From assembly GCA_046295215.1 (NCBI GenBank), contig JBKBNP010000013.1, positions 1 through 64,000 on the forward strand: a stretch of 64,000 nucleotides of DNA. The letters run 5' to 3'. Source of the DNA: Szabonella sp046295215. GTDB taxonomy: Bacteria > Pseudomonadota > Alphaproteobacteria > Rhodobacterales > Rhodobacteraceae. Shown here in pieces: positions 1-6,851 of the stretch; position 1 is the stretch's first letter, and every line of letters begins with the position of its first letter. Position numbers and translations under genes: made by a program. The notes beneath the pieces were generated by a model. It was given only the letters and a program-made list of their open reading frames with translations. It ran no database searches and had not been told where the DNA came from.

Positions 1-2
1 TC

Positions 3-80
3 TGGACTTACAACAACGACCGCCCGAACATGGGCATCGGCGGCATCACACCCGCCCAGAAACTGAGAATGGCCGCGTAA
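3..80 (+). CDS. IS3-family transposase, C-terminal end (cut by window edge)
   Basis: The window opens inside a reading frame ending WTYNNDRPNMGIGGITPAQK followed by a few residues and TAA. The N-x-x-RP-N...GG-x-TP signature is the C-terminal end of the DDE integrase core of IS3-type transposases. The 40 bases after the stop include CCCCG-TTAAAAA-CGGGG and probably carry the terminal inverted repeat of the insertion sequence. The rest of the element lies to the left of the window. Subgroup cannot be assigned from 25 residues. Confidence 0.75.
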   Translation, partial: WTYNNDRPNMGIGGITPAQKLRMAA

Positions 81-132
81 GTTCTATGAGTGCACCCCGT
101 TAAAAACGGGGGGATTACCGTAGCACCTATTC

Positions 133-151
133 TGTAGCCCATATGTAGCCC
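133..151 (+). repeat. paired TGTAGCCC repeat, copy 1
   Basis: Two TGTAGCCC(A) units 11 bp apart, just upstream of the truncated integrase start. A similar pair occurs at 1267-1288. Short repeats at one-turn spacing near an integrase start are typical of arm-type integrase-binding sites. Assignment is by inference only. Confidence 0.35.
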
Positions 152-166
152 ACGTGGAGGCTTCCA

Positions 167-345
167 TTGACCGAGAAGAAGCGCAAGCTCAACGACGCCA
201 CCCTCCGAACGGTTAAGCCGACTGGCGAGAGATACGAAATCTCGGATCATGTCGCAGTAGGACTGAGAGCAAGGATTTCGTCCGCTGGGAAGGTGACATT
301 TCTTCTGAAGGCTCGAAACTCGGCGAACACGCTCAAAACCATTAT
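167..345 (+). pseudogene. 5' fragment of a tyrosine integrase (DUF4102-type N-terminus)
   Basis: From a TTG codon the translation starts MTEKKRKLNDATLRTVKPTG and continues through a stretch ending near VTFLLKA. This is the layout of the N-terminal arm-binding domain of P4-type integrases (K-L-x-D-x-x-x-R-x-x-K-P, then G-L-x-x-R-x-x-x-x-G-x-x-x-F). After about residue 58 the similarity stops and the frame only shadows another small ORF, so the catalytic domain is missing. It is preceded by two TGTAGCCC repeats (133-140, 144-151). It points rightwards, towards the tRNA-Phe attachment site, as the intact integrase of the neighbouring element does. It is probably the relic of an older island at the same site. 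Confidence 0.65.
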
Positions 346-348
346 CTC

Positions 349-534
349 ATGCGTCTGTCGCTGGAGCAGTCCGTCGGGGCAACGGCAGCGGCTGCAATCG
401 TGGAGTGCTTCGGCACCCCGGTCAGCGAGAATGAACTCGGCTGGCTGGAAGCCTTGCGCGACGCCTCCGACAACAGCGATCCGAGGCTCACCGCCCGGTC
501 CCGCGCCACGCTGCGGGGGATCTTCGCGAAATGA
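349..534 (+). CDS. hypothetical 61-aa protein in mobile-element debris
   Basis: A small ORF beginning MRLSLEQSVGATAAAAIVEC and ending GIFAK. It overlaps the next small ORF by ATGA (531-534), which suggests translational coupling and argues that both are genuine. No family recognised. It begins right at the breakpoint of the truncated integrase, so its own 5' end may have been lost and the start is uncertain. Small coupled ORFs like these are common in Rhodobacterales prophages. Confidence 0.45.
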   Translation: MRLSLEQSVGATAAAAIVECFGTPVSENELGWLEALRDASDNSDPRLTARSRATLRGIFAK

Positions 535-701
535 CCGACCGCATGTTCATGGCCCCCACATCACCCGCAGGTCGCTGGGAGGATCTGACCGAGAACGAGA
601 CAGCGTGGATCGAATTCCTCCGCGTCATCTCGGCCGGACAGGATCCGAAGATCACGCCCAAGCGCATCCGTGCGCTGCGTGAGCTGCTCGATTCTGACTG
701 A
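531..701 (+). CDS. hypothetical 56-aa protein coupled to the preceding ORF
   Basis: Starts on the ATG of an ATGA overlap with the 349-534 ORF and reads MTDRMFMAPTSPAGRWEDLT, then a helical stretch with ENETAWIEFLRVI and ends LLDSD-stop. The mix of acidic, aromatic and arginine residues looks like a small soluble helical protein. Function unknown. The tight overlap and location suggest it is phage or island cargo left behind when the adjacent integrase was broken. Confidence 0.45.
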   Translation: MTDRMFMAPTSPAGRWEDLTENETAWIEFLRVISAGQDPKITPKRIRALRELLDSD

Positions 702-856
702 GGAGCGGGTGGAGGCAGGTGCGTCCATTCCCCAGGGGCGGGGAAGCGCGGAGGTGGACGGCTCTCTATCTTTGCGGGTTTGCACAACGAACAGCGAAAA
801 CTGTCTGCCGGAGGACGACGCGGGGACGATTGCTTCAGCTCTTTCTCCGGCAGGCT

Positions 857-1111
857 CTACCTGTCTTCGTCACCTTCATCCTCCGAATCAAGCAGGAGCC
901 CAGCGTCGAACGCGAAGCAAGCCTCAAGCCGGCTCTCGTATTCTTCTATGTCGCTTAAGCGCCATCGGGTGCAACCCGGCCCTACCCTCACAGCAGCGGG
1001 AAACCTGCCACTGCGCTTCCAGCGCCAGATGCTGTCAGTTGAACACCCGAAGCGTTTTGCGACCTGCTCTACTGTCAGATAGATGGTCTTGATATCAGAA
1101 GACTCGGACAT
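857..1111 (-). CDS. AlpA/MerR-like helix-turn-helix regulator (excisionase type)
   Basis: An 84-aa protein with YLTVEQVAKRFGCSTDSIWRW and RWRLSDIEEYESRL, the pattern of AlpA/Xis-type winged HTH proteins (helix-turn-helix with T-V-x-x-V-A-x-x-x-G, then the R-W wing and S-D-I-x-x-Y). It ends in an acidic tail. Such proteins act as excisionases or regulators of integrase genes on small islands. It lies between the broken integrase and the left attachment repeat, on the opposite strand to the integrase. It probably belonged to the older element. Confidence 0.7.
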   Translation of the reverse strand: MSESSDIKTIYLTVEQVAKRFGCSTDSIWRWKRSGRFPAAVRVGPGCTRWRLSDIEEYESRLEACFAFDAGLLLDSEDEGDEDR

Positions 1112-1266
1112 GACGTTCCTAGTGTAGCGCTATTCTCTCCGAGGCTTATTTCCCCAAAGTGCAAATCAAACAAGATTCCACAGAAGCAGTTCGTCCGTTG
1201 GCACGATCCACTTCTCTACGCGAGTCACCGAGTTTCTTGACGAGGCGAAGGGCACCATCAGCACAA

Positions 1267-1288
1267 TGTAGCCCAGAAGTAGCCCAAA
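1267..1288 (+). repeat. paired TGTAGCCC-like repeat, copy 2
   Basis: Contains TGTAGCCCA (1268-1276) and AGTAGCCCA (1279-1287), 11 bp apart, matching the pair before the truncated integrase at 167. It lies 66 bp left of the 48-bp attachment repeat, outside the intact element. It may be the other set of arm-type sites of the older, broken island. Confidence 0.35.
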
Positions 1289-1353
1289 TTCACGATCAGC
1301 CGATCGAAGCCAACCCTCAAATGCATTTCAGTCAGTATTTCAAGGGGTTTAGG

Positions 1354-1401
1354 TGGTGCCCGGAGACGGATTTGAACCGCCGACACACGGATTTTCAATC
1401 C
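1354..1401. repeat. left attachment site: 48-bp duplicated 3' end of tRNA-Phe
   Basis: This 48-bp block is identical to positions 10941-10988, the 3' half of the intact tRNA-Phe gene (CCA end, T arm, variable loop and the 3' side of the anticodon arm). Identity stops sharply at both ends: GG versus AA on the left, AAAG versus GTTG on the right. It is not a functional tRNA because the 5' half is missing. It is the displaced tRNA end created by integrase-mediated insertion and defines the distal boundary of the 9.6-kb element. Confidence 0.93.
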
Positions 1402-1524
1402 AAAGAAATTCCTCATAATGTCAGCGCCGTAGGATCAAAAAAGTATCAGGACAAAGCCCGAACGCCCGGTGAACGTGATACACCGGCCAGTGAGGTAAAA
1501 TCGGCCTACATCCTCTCCAAATAC

Positions 1525-1896
1525 ATGAAGCCCGATCACAAGCGCATGTCGCGGATGCTGGGTTATGCGCTGACCCTCGGCAGCCCCGAGGCATGGCAGG
1601 GCTTCCGCCGCGTGGCACAGGTCAGAATGACCGAGGCCGAGCGCGCGATGATGGCCTTCTTCATGCTCAACACCATTTCCCGCGACCATGCGGAGAGCAT
1701 TTCCGGCTTTGCGCTTGCCGCGGCTGGCAGCCCGTTGCCGCCCTTCCTTGGCGGCATGGAGGACGCGCGCACCTGGGCGAACCGGGCCACGCGGGAGGAG
1801 CTGAAAGCCTATGCCCTCGCATCCTTCGAGGCGATGACGCCGCAAGATCAGGCGGCTTTCTTTCAACACATCAGCACAATTGAGGTGGCAGCATGA
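1525..1896 (+). CDS. conserved hypothetical phage protein, 123 aa
   Basis: The frame is open from 1159, but that upstream part runs through the attachment repeat and cannot be native. The first sensible start inside the element is ATG 1525 (MKPDHKRMSRMLGYALTLGS); ATG 1546 is also possible. It is alanine-rich and helical, with RMTEAERAMMAFFMLNTISR. It overlaps the connector gene by four bases (1893-1896), so it is probably co-translated with it. Its place beside connector and terminase suggests a head-completion or packaging accessory. No family recognised. Confidence 0.6.
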   Translation: MKPDHKRMSRMLGYALTLGSPEAWQGFRRVAQVRMTEAERAMMAFFMLNTISRDHAESISGFALAAAGSPLPPFLGGMEDARTWANRATREELKAYALASFEAMTPQDQAAFFQHISTIEVAA

Positions 1897-2441
1897 AGAT
1901 GCTTGTGCATCGGGCTTCGACTGTCGAGGGGCCCCCTTTCGATCTGGCCGCGCTGAAACGGCACTTGCGGGTGTCCTTTGAGGATGATGATGCGCCGATC
2001 AGCAACATCGCCCACACGGCTGCGGAGGAAATCGAACACTTCGCCCAGGTCGCGCTGCTGACGCAAACCATCCGTGTCACCATCTTCGACCCGCCGCGCG
2101 ACATGGGATTGCGCCTGCCGGTCGGGCCAGTGGCAGATGATGCCACGATCACCGTCACCATCGACGGCGCGGGCTTCACGGCTTTCGACTTCACGGGCGG
2201 GAACCGGCCCTATGTGCGGTGGCTGGCCCCTTGGTATGACCTGACCCCGACGCGGCTCAATATCGAGTATCAGGCGGGCTTTGGCGCGACCGCAATCGCG
2301 ATCCCGCACGATCTGGCGCAGGCCGTCATGGATCAGGCGGCGCTGCACTATGACGGGCGATCCCCCATGTCGCCCAAGGAACTCACCATGTCGCCCCATA
2401 TGGCCCGGATCGGTGCCCGGTATCGCGGGGTGTCGGCATGA
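1893..2441 (+). CDS. head-tail connector protein (gp6-like / phiE125 gp8 family)
   Basis: A 182-aa protein with the order expected of HK97-gp6-like connectors: an N-terminal LAALKRHLRVSFEDDDAPI followed by an IxxxxxxAxxxIE helix and QVALLTQTIRVTIFDPP, a beta-rich middle (LPVGPVADDATITVTIDG), and a C-terminal helix with HDLAQAVMDQAALHYDGR. These proteins form the ring under the portal to which a tail docks. In this element it would be the docking face for a borrowed tail. It overlaps its neighbours at both ends (1893-1896 and 2438-2441), so it is part of a coupled operon. Confidence 0.8.
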   Translation: MKMLVHRASTVEGPPFDLAALKRHLRVSFEDDDAPISNIAHTAAEEIEHFAQVALLTQTIRVTIFDPPRDMGLRLPVGPVADDATITVTIDGAGFTAFDFTGGNRPYVRWLAPWYDLTPTRLNIEYQAGFGATAIAIPHDLAQAVMDQAALHYDGRSPMSPKELTMSPHMARIGARYRGVSA

Positions 2442-2674
2442 CTTCCCTTGAGGTGGACAAGATCCTGACCATGTGCTGGCCGGGCGTCCTGCGGGGCGTG
2501 ATGGCCGATGCGGACGCAGATGACTTCGCCAAGTGTTTTGCCCGGTCCATCGCCCGGCACGGCAAGCGGCGCGGCTGGATGCCCAGTCCGAAGCAAGAGC
2601 GGATCATGCGGCAAATGCTGGACGAATACGGCGGTGCATTTGAGCCGGACATGGAGCTGATCGAGAAGGAGTGA
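2438..2674 (+). CDS. hypothetical 78-aa protein of the packaging block
   Basis: Starts in an ATGA overlap with the connector gene and reads MTSLEVDKILTMCWPGVLRG, then FAKCFARSIARH and PSPKQERIMRQMLDEYGG. It is small, charged and helical. Position between connector and terminase makes a small terminase-like or DNA-recognition role conceivable, but no terminase small subunit signature is visible. Function unknown. Confidence 0.6.
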   Translation: MTSLEVDKILTMCWPGVLRGVMADADADDFAKCFARSIARHGKRRGWMPSPKQERIMRQMLDEYGGAFEPDMELIEKE

Positions 2675-3046
2675 GGAAAGAAGATAGCCCGCCGTTGGCG
2701 CGGCGGGCCGATGTGCGCGGGACGGTTCAGACGGTGGCCGCTCACATTGAAGGAAGCATACCACGGGGTGGGATCAGATGCAAAGGGCAGTCCGAACGAC
2801 CGAAGCCCGATCCCCTGCACAGCGTTCGAGTGCAGCAAGTAGCGGTCAACTCTCTGGCGAGGACGCGCGCACAGAGAGGCCCTAAGCGACGGCCCGGCTC
2901 CGGCCAGCAAGATCGCGGTGGGCATAGGGACAGCCACGGCTTCACGCTGTGGGCTGTCGTCCTATGCCCATCACTCCGACCCTCACCATCCAGCAGGATG
3001 GGACACAGAACGCGCAACGGTTGATATGAGAGAGGACGGCAAGACG
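2675..3046 (+). other. non-coding block with five stem-loops upstream of the terminase
   Basis: A 372-bp gap in an otherwise packed operon. Visible stems: GCCCGCCG/CGGCGGGC (2687-2694 with 2701-2708); GGGATC/GATCCC (2770-2775 with 2809-2814) enclosing GGGC/GCCC; CTGCAC/GTGCAG (2815-2820 with 2830-2835); CTCTCTG/CAGAGAG (2850-2856 with 2872-2878); and a long one, TGGGCATAGG/CCTATGCCCA (2919-2928 with 2961-2970), extended inward by GACAGCC/GGCTGTC (2929-2935 with 2952-2958). No convincing reading frame or poly-U tract is present. It could be a structured RNA or the packaging-initiation (cos/pac) site, which often lies next to terminase genes. Confidence 0.6.
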
Positions 3047-4696
3047 ATGAACGGCAACGCGGCAGCACTTGGCGATCTGTTCGGCGGATCTGGTCCCAAT
3101 GCCCCCCGATCCACCGGCCACAGGACCGGTGGGGGGAGTGTTGCTTTCTCTCTCCTGAAAAAAATCGGGGGAAAATCGCAAGCCGTTCGCGCCATTCAGT
3201 TTCTTGGGCTTCTGCATGTTCCAGAGGGCAAAAAAGCCGGAAAACCCCTGAAATTGGCCGAGTTTCAGCGTCAATTCGTCAAGGGCGCTTTGGCCCGGAA
3301 AACCATGGTCGGGGTGCTGTCGATCGGGCGCGGCAATGCCAAGACGGCCCTTGCGGCGGGGCTGGCGCTGGCCGAGCTGGTGGGCGCGCTGGAAGCGACC
3401 CCGCAGCCCAAGCGCGAAATCATCTTCGCAGCCCGGAACCGGGATCAGGCAAAGACCGCCTTTCAGTTTCTGGTGGGCTTCATTCAGGGCCTGCCGGAAC
3501 CCGATCAGTCGCTGTTCATCATCCGGCGCGGCTCAAAGCTGGAAGTCGAATTTGAGGGCAACGGCGGCGGGCTGGCGCGCGTGATCGCAGCCGATGGCAA
3601 GTCCATTCTCGGCGGTGCCCCGACCCTTGCCATCATGGATGAACGGGCGGCATGGGAACGCGAGAAAGGCGACAGTCTGGAAAACGCGATCCTGTCCGGG
3701 CTTGGCAAGCGTGACGGGCGGGCGCTGATCATTTCCACCAGCGCCCCGGATGATGCCAACACCTTTTCGCGCTGGCTGGATGATCCGCCGCCCGGAACCT
3801 ATGTGCAGGAACACCGCCCGCCCTTCGGCCTGCCTGCCGATGATCTGGAAAGCCTGCTGATCGCCAATCCCGGCGCGTCCGAAGGCATTGGCGCGGCCCC
3901 GGAATGGCTGGTGTCGCAGGCGCAACGCGCAATCGCCCGTGGCGGTTCGGCCCTGTCCAGTTTCCGCAACCTGAACCGCAATGAACGGGTTTCGACCGAA
4001 GATCGGTCTGTGCTGGTGACGGTCGATGAATGGATGAGCGCCGAAGTCGCGCCCGATGATCTGCCCGAGCGGGATGGCCCCTGCGTTCTGGGCATCGACC
4101 TTGGCGGCTCGCGTTCAATGTCGGCGGCTGCGCTGTTTTGGCCAGAGACCGGTCGGCTGGAAGCTCTCGGCACCTTCCCGGCAACCCCTTCGCTTGCGGA
4201 TCGGGGCGCGTCCGATGGCGTGTCGGATCGGTATTGCCAGATGCAGGAACGGGGCGAGCTGTCCGTGATGGGCGAGGCGACCGTGCCGCCCGGCCCATGG
4301 CTGGCCCGGATCGTGGCGCACCTGGACGGCATCACCCCGGATTGCATCGTTGGCGACCGTTTCCGCCATGCCGAATTCAGTGAAGCCATGCAGGCGGCAG
4401 GGCTGTCCCGCGTTCCGTTCATCTGGCGCGGTTTCGGCTGGAAGGACGGATCAGAGGACATAGAGCGATTCCGCCGCGCGCTGTTTGACGGCGAAGTGAA
4501 AGCCGCCCCTTCGATGCTGCTGCGCTTTGCCTTTTCGGACGCGATCACGCTGGTGGACCCGGCAGGCAATCACAAGCTGGCGAAGGCCCGCAGCCTCGGG
4601 CGCATCGACGCGGCGGCGGCAACCGTGCTGGCCGTGGCCCAGGGCGCGCGGATGAAAGCCGCCCCGACCCGGAAGGCGAGGGCGCTATGGGATTGA
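3047..4696 (+). CDS. terL: phage terminase large subunit
   Basis: DNA-packaging motor ATPase and nuclease. The start is set at ATG 3047, 10 bases after GAGAGGAC; an in-frame ATG at 3026 is the alternative. This gives 549 aa, usual for TerL. Visible motifs are the Walker A-like GRGNAKT (about residues 94-100), Walker B LAIMDERAAW (about 194-203), and nuclease-domain acidic segments VLGIDLGGSRS and DCIVGDRFRHAEF. It overlaps the HNH gene by 10 bases. It is unlike the GTA terminase in this window (a different Walker A motif, GGRGAGKT), so the two packaging motors are of separate origin. Confidence 0.92.
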   Translation: MNGNAAALGDLFGGSGPNAPRSTGHRTGGGSVAFSLLKKIGGKSQAVRAIQFLGLLHVPEGKKAGKPLKLAEFQRQFVKGALARKTMVGVLSIGRGNAKTALAAGLALAELVGALEATPQPKREIIFAARNRDQAKTAFQFLVGFIQGLPEPDQSLFIIRRGSKLEVEFEGNGGGLARVIAADGKSILGGAPTLAIMDERAAWEREKGDSLENAILSGLGKRDGRALIISTSAPDDANTFSRWLDDPPPGTYVQEHRPPFGLPADDLESLLIANPGASEGIGAAPEWLVSQAQRAIARGGSALSSFRNLNRNERVSTEDRSVLVTVDEWMSAEVAPDDLPERDGPCVLGIDLGGSRSMSAAALFWPETGRLEALGTFPATPSLADRGASDGVSDRYCQMQERGELSVMGEATVPPGPWLARIVAHLDGITPDCIVGDRFRHAEFSEAMQAAGLSRVPFIWRGFGWKDGSEDIERFRRALFDGEVKAAPSMLLRFAFSDAITLVDPAGNHKLAKARSLGRIDAAAATVLAVAQGARMKAAPTRKARALWD

Positions 4697-5022
4697 ACCG
4701 CAAGGAACATGCGCGCCATTCCAAGCGCGTCACGTCAACCCGGCGCTGGCAGGTGCTGCGGCACCAGATCCTTGAACGGGATGGCTGGAAATGCCGGTGC
4801 TGCAATGAGCGCCGGCGGCTGGAAATCGACCACATCAAGCCGGTGCGGACGCACCCGGAATTGTCATTCGATCCGCGCAACCTGCAAGCCCTCTGCGGCC
4901 CCTGTCACACGAAAAAGACCCGGATCGAGTGCGGCCACAAAGAGAAATCCCCCGAGCGGAAAGCTTGGGCCGATGCCGTTGCCGAGCTGGCAGCGGAAAC
5001 TGCAACCCAAGCACAGGAGTAA
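4687..5022 (+). CDS. HNH endonuclease
   Basis: An 111-aa protein with a zinc-ribbon HNH fold: C36-x-C38-C39, LEIDHIKPV with D48-H49, N65 in FDPRNLQALC, and C70-x-x-C73-H74. HNH proteins encoded next to terminases in HK97-like phages stimulate terminase cleavage at cos sites. The tight link to terL therefore suggests cos-type rather than headful packaging. It overlaps the terminase end and is followed by the capsid gene after three bases. Confidence 0.9.
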   Translation: MGLNRKEHARHSKRVTSTRRWQVLRHQILERDGWKCRCCNERRRLEIDHIKPVRTHPELSFDPRNLQALCGPCHTKKTRIECGHKEKSPERKAWADAVAELAAETATQAQE

Positions 5023-5025
5023 ATC

Positions 5026-6297
5026 ATGCTTGAATCCGTCAAGATCGCTCGGCGTCAGTCCGAGATCCGCCAGCAACTGTCCGAGCTGGTCGGCAAACCG
5101 ACCCCGACCGAAGATGAAACCCGGTCGATGGACACTCTCGATGCGGAATACCGCACCAATGAAACCCGGTATCGCGCGGCCCTCATTGCCGAGGATACCG
5201 AGCGCCGCGAGGCCGGTGCCGATCTGGAAACCCGCACGGGCCGGGAATGGGATGATCTGGTGCAGGGCTTCGAGCTGCGCCAGGTGGCCCTTGCCCTGTC
5301 CGAAGGCCGCAATCTGGACGGGCGCACCGCCGAAGTGGTGGAGGAACTGCGCAGCCGGGGCGGCTATCGGGGCGTTCCCGTGCCCTGGGCGGCGCTGGAA
5401 TTGCGCAACACCGTGTCCAGCGGCACCCCCGACCCGATCAGCACCCGCCCGATCATTGACCGGCTGTTCCCGGAATCGGTCGCGGGCCGGATGGGCGCGC
5501 AGATGATCAGCATCGACGCGGGCGCGGTGGAATGGCCGGTCACGACCTCGGCAGTCTCGGCAGGCTGGGCCGCGACCGAAGGCGGGAACGTGGCCGGTCC
5601 GACGCAATACACGACTGCGGATCGCGCCCTGAAGCCTGATCACAATCTGGGCGTCCAGATGCGGATCACCCGCAAGGCGCTGCAACAGTCGGGTGCTGCG
5701 CTGGAAGCGGCGATCCGGCGCGACATGCAGGGCGCAATGGGTGCGGCGATGGACCGGGCCACGTTCCTCGGCACCGGTGCAGACGGGCAACCCTTGGGTG
5801 TGATCACTGGTGCTGCGACCTATGGCATCACCGTGACCCCGGTCGATGCGCTGGCAAGCTGGGCTGCGTTCCGCGCGGCTGTCACCGCCTTCATGGTCGC
5901 CAATGCCGCAACCGGCCCCGCCGCGATCCGCGCCCTGATCCGGCCCGAGTTGTGGGACTATCTGGACGGCGACCTGATCACCGGCACGGCTGTTTCCGAA
6001 TGGGACCGCCTGACCCGGCATATCCCGGCAGGCAATATCGCCATGTCCAGCAATGCCCTTGCGGCGCTGGCAGGCGCGACGCTGGCCAGCACAAGCCTGC
6101 TGACCACGGCCACCAGCGGCGTGGCCCCGGTCTTTGTGGGCGCATGGGGCGCGGTGGACGTCATTCGGGACGTTTTCACCGATGCGCAATCGGGCGGGCT
6201 GCGGATCACCGCCCTTGCCACGATGGACGTGACCGTTGCGCGCCCGGTGCAACTGCGCGTCCTGACCGGCCTTGAAACCGCCGTGTCCGGGGGCTGA
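5026..6297 (+). CDS. HK97-fold major capsid protein
   Basis: A 423-aa protein. The N-terminal ~100 residues are helical and charged (KIARRQSEIRQQLSELVGKP), as in the cleaved delta/scaffold domain of HK97-type capsids. The rest shows the family pattern of a conserved tryptophan-containing strand (AGWAATEGGNV), RITRKALQQSGAALEAAIRR, DRATFLGTGADGQPLGV and a C-terminal VFVGAWGAVDVIRDVFTDA segment. It builds the shell. The protease that should remove the delta domain follows directly. Sequence and length differ clearly from the GTA capsid at 20219-21415. Confidence 0.92.
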   Translation: MLESVKIARRQSEIRQQLSELVGKPTPTEDETRSMDTLDAEYRTNETRYRAALIAEDTERREAGADLETRTGREWDDLVQGFELRQVALALSEGRNLDGRTAEVVEELRSRGGYRGVPVPWAALELRNTVSSGTPDPISTRPIIDRLFPESVAGRMGAQMISIDAGAVEWPVTTSAVSAGWAATEGGNVAGPTQYTTADRALKPDHNLGVQMRITRKALQQSGAALEAAIRRDMQGAMGAAMDRATFLGTGADGQPLGVITGAATYGITVTPVDALASWAAFRAAVTAFMVANAATGPAAIRALIRPELWDYLDGDLITGTAVSEWDRLTRHIPAGNIAMSSNALAALAGATLASTSLLTTATSGVAPVFVGAWGAVDVIRDVFTDAQSGGLRITALATMDVTVARPVQLRVLTGLETAVSGG

Positions 6298-6299
6298 TC

Positions 6300-6851
6300 A
6301 TGCTCTGGGGCGATCACGCTGGCAGCCTTGAGCTGCGGACGGAGGGCGGGGCAACCCGCCTGACGGCCCGTTTCCCCTATGGAAGGGAAACCGAAATCGC
6401 GGCGGGGCGGCATGAGGTGATCGCCCCCCGCGCTTTCCGCAACCGGATCGAGGCCGGGGCGGAAATTCACCTGCTGGCCGGGCATGACTTTGAAAAGCCC
6501 TTGGCGTCCAGATCGGCAGGCACCTTGACTGTCATCGATTCCGACGAGGCGCTGACACTGGAAGCGCGGATCGAGGGCGGCACAAGTTGGGCGCGCGACT
6601 TCCTGTCGGCCAATGCCTCGGGCCTGATCCGGGGGCTGTCGCCCGGTTTCCGTGTTCCGGTCGGCGGGGAACGGATCGAGCGGCGGGGCGCGGGCATCCT
6701 GCGCACCATCGCCTCGGCCGAGCTGTTTGAGCTGTCGGCCGTCACCCGCCCCGCCTATCCGGCCGCGCAGATCGAGGCGCGGAACTGGCAGCCGGTGGGC
6801 GACGTGGCCGCGCAGATCGTGACCCATCATTTGAAACGCTGGAGGCTTTGA
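6300..6851 (+). CDS. HK97-family prohead protease
   Basis: A 183-aa serine protease of the U35 type, which trims capsid precursors during head maturation. The catalytic pair is visible as H62 in LAGHDFEKPL and S114 in GLSPGFRV. The second nearby landmark is LFELSAVTRPAYPAAQ near the C terminus. It starts two bases after the capsid stop, and its stop overlaps the portal start (TGATG). It lies downstream of the capsid gene, whereas canonical HK97-like operons place it upstream. Confidence 0.9.
   Translation: MLWGDHAGSLELRTEGGATRLTARFPYGRETEIAAGRHEVIAPRAFRNRIEAGAEIHLLAGHDFEKPLASRSAGTLTVIDSDEALTLEARIEGGTSWARDFLSANASGLIRGLSPGFRVPVGGERIERRGAGILRTIASAELFELSAVTRPAYPAAQIEARNWQPVGDVAAQIVTHHLKRWRL

Noticed and set aside
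1354..1401. Second tRNA-Phe gene
   Set aside because: Only the 3' half is present; the sequence after 1401 cannot form the D arm or acceptor stem. It is an attachment duplicate.
1159..1524. N-terminal extension of the 123-aa gene
   Set aside because: The open frame crosses the attachment repeat and older island DNA, which cannot be native coding sequence of this element.
2671..3024. Possible 117-aa gene in the folded block
   Set aside because: Low-complexity basic translation, start without ribosome-binding site, and strong RNA pairing throughout the region.
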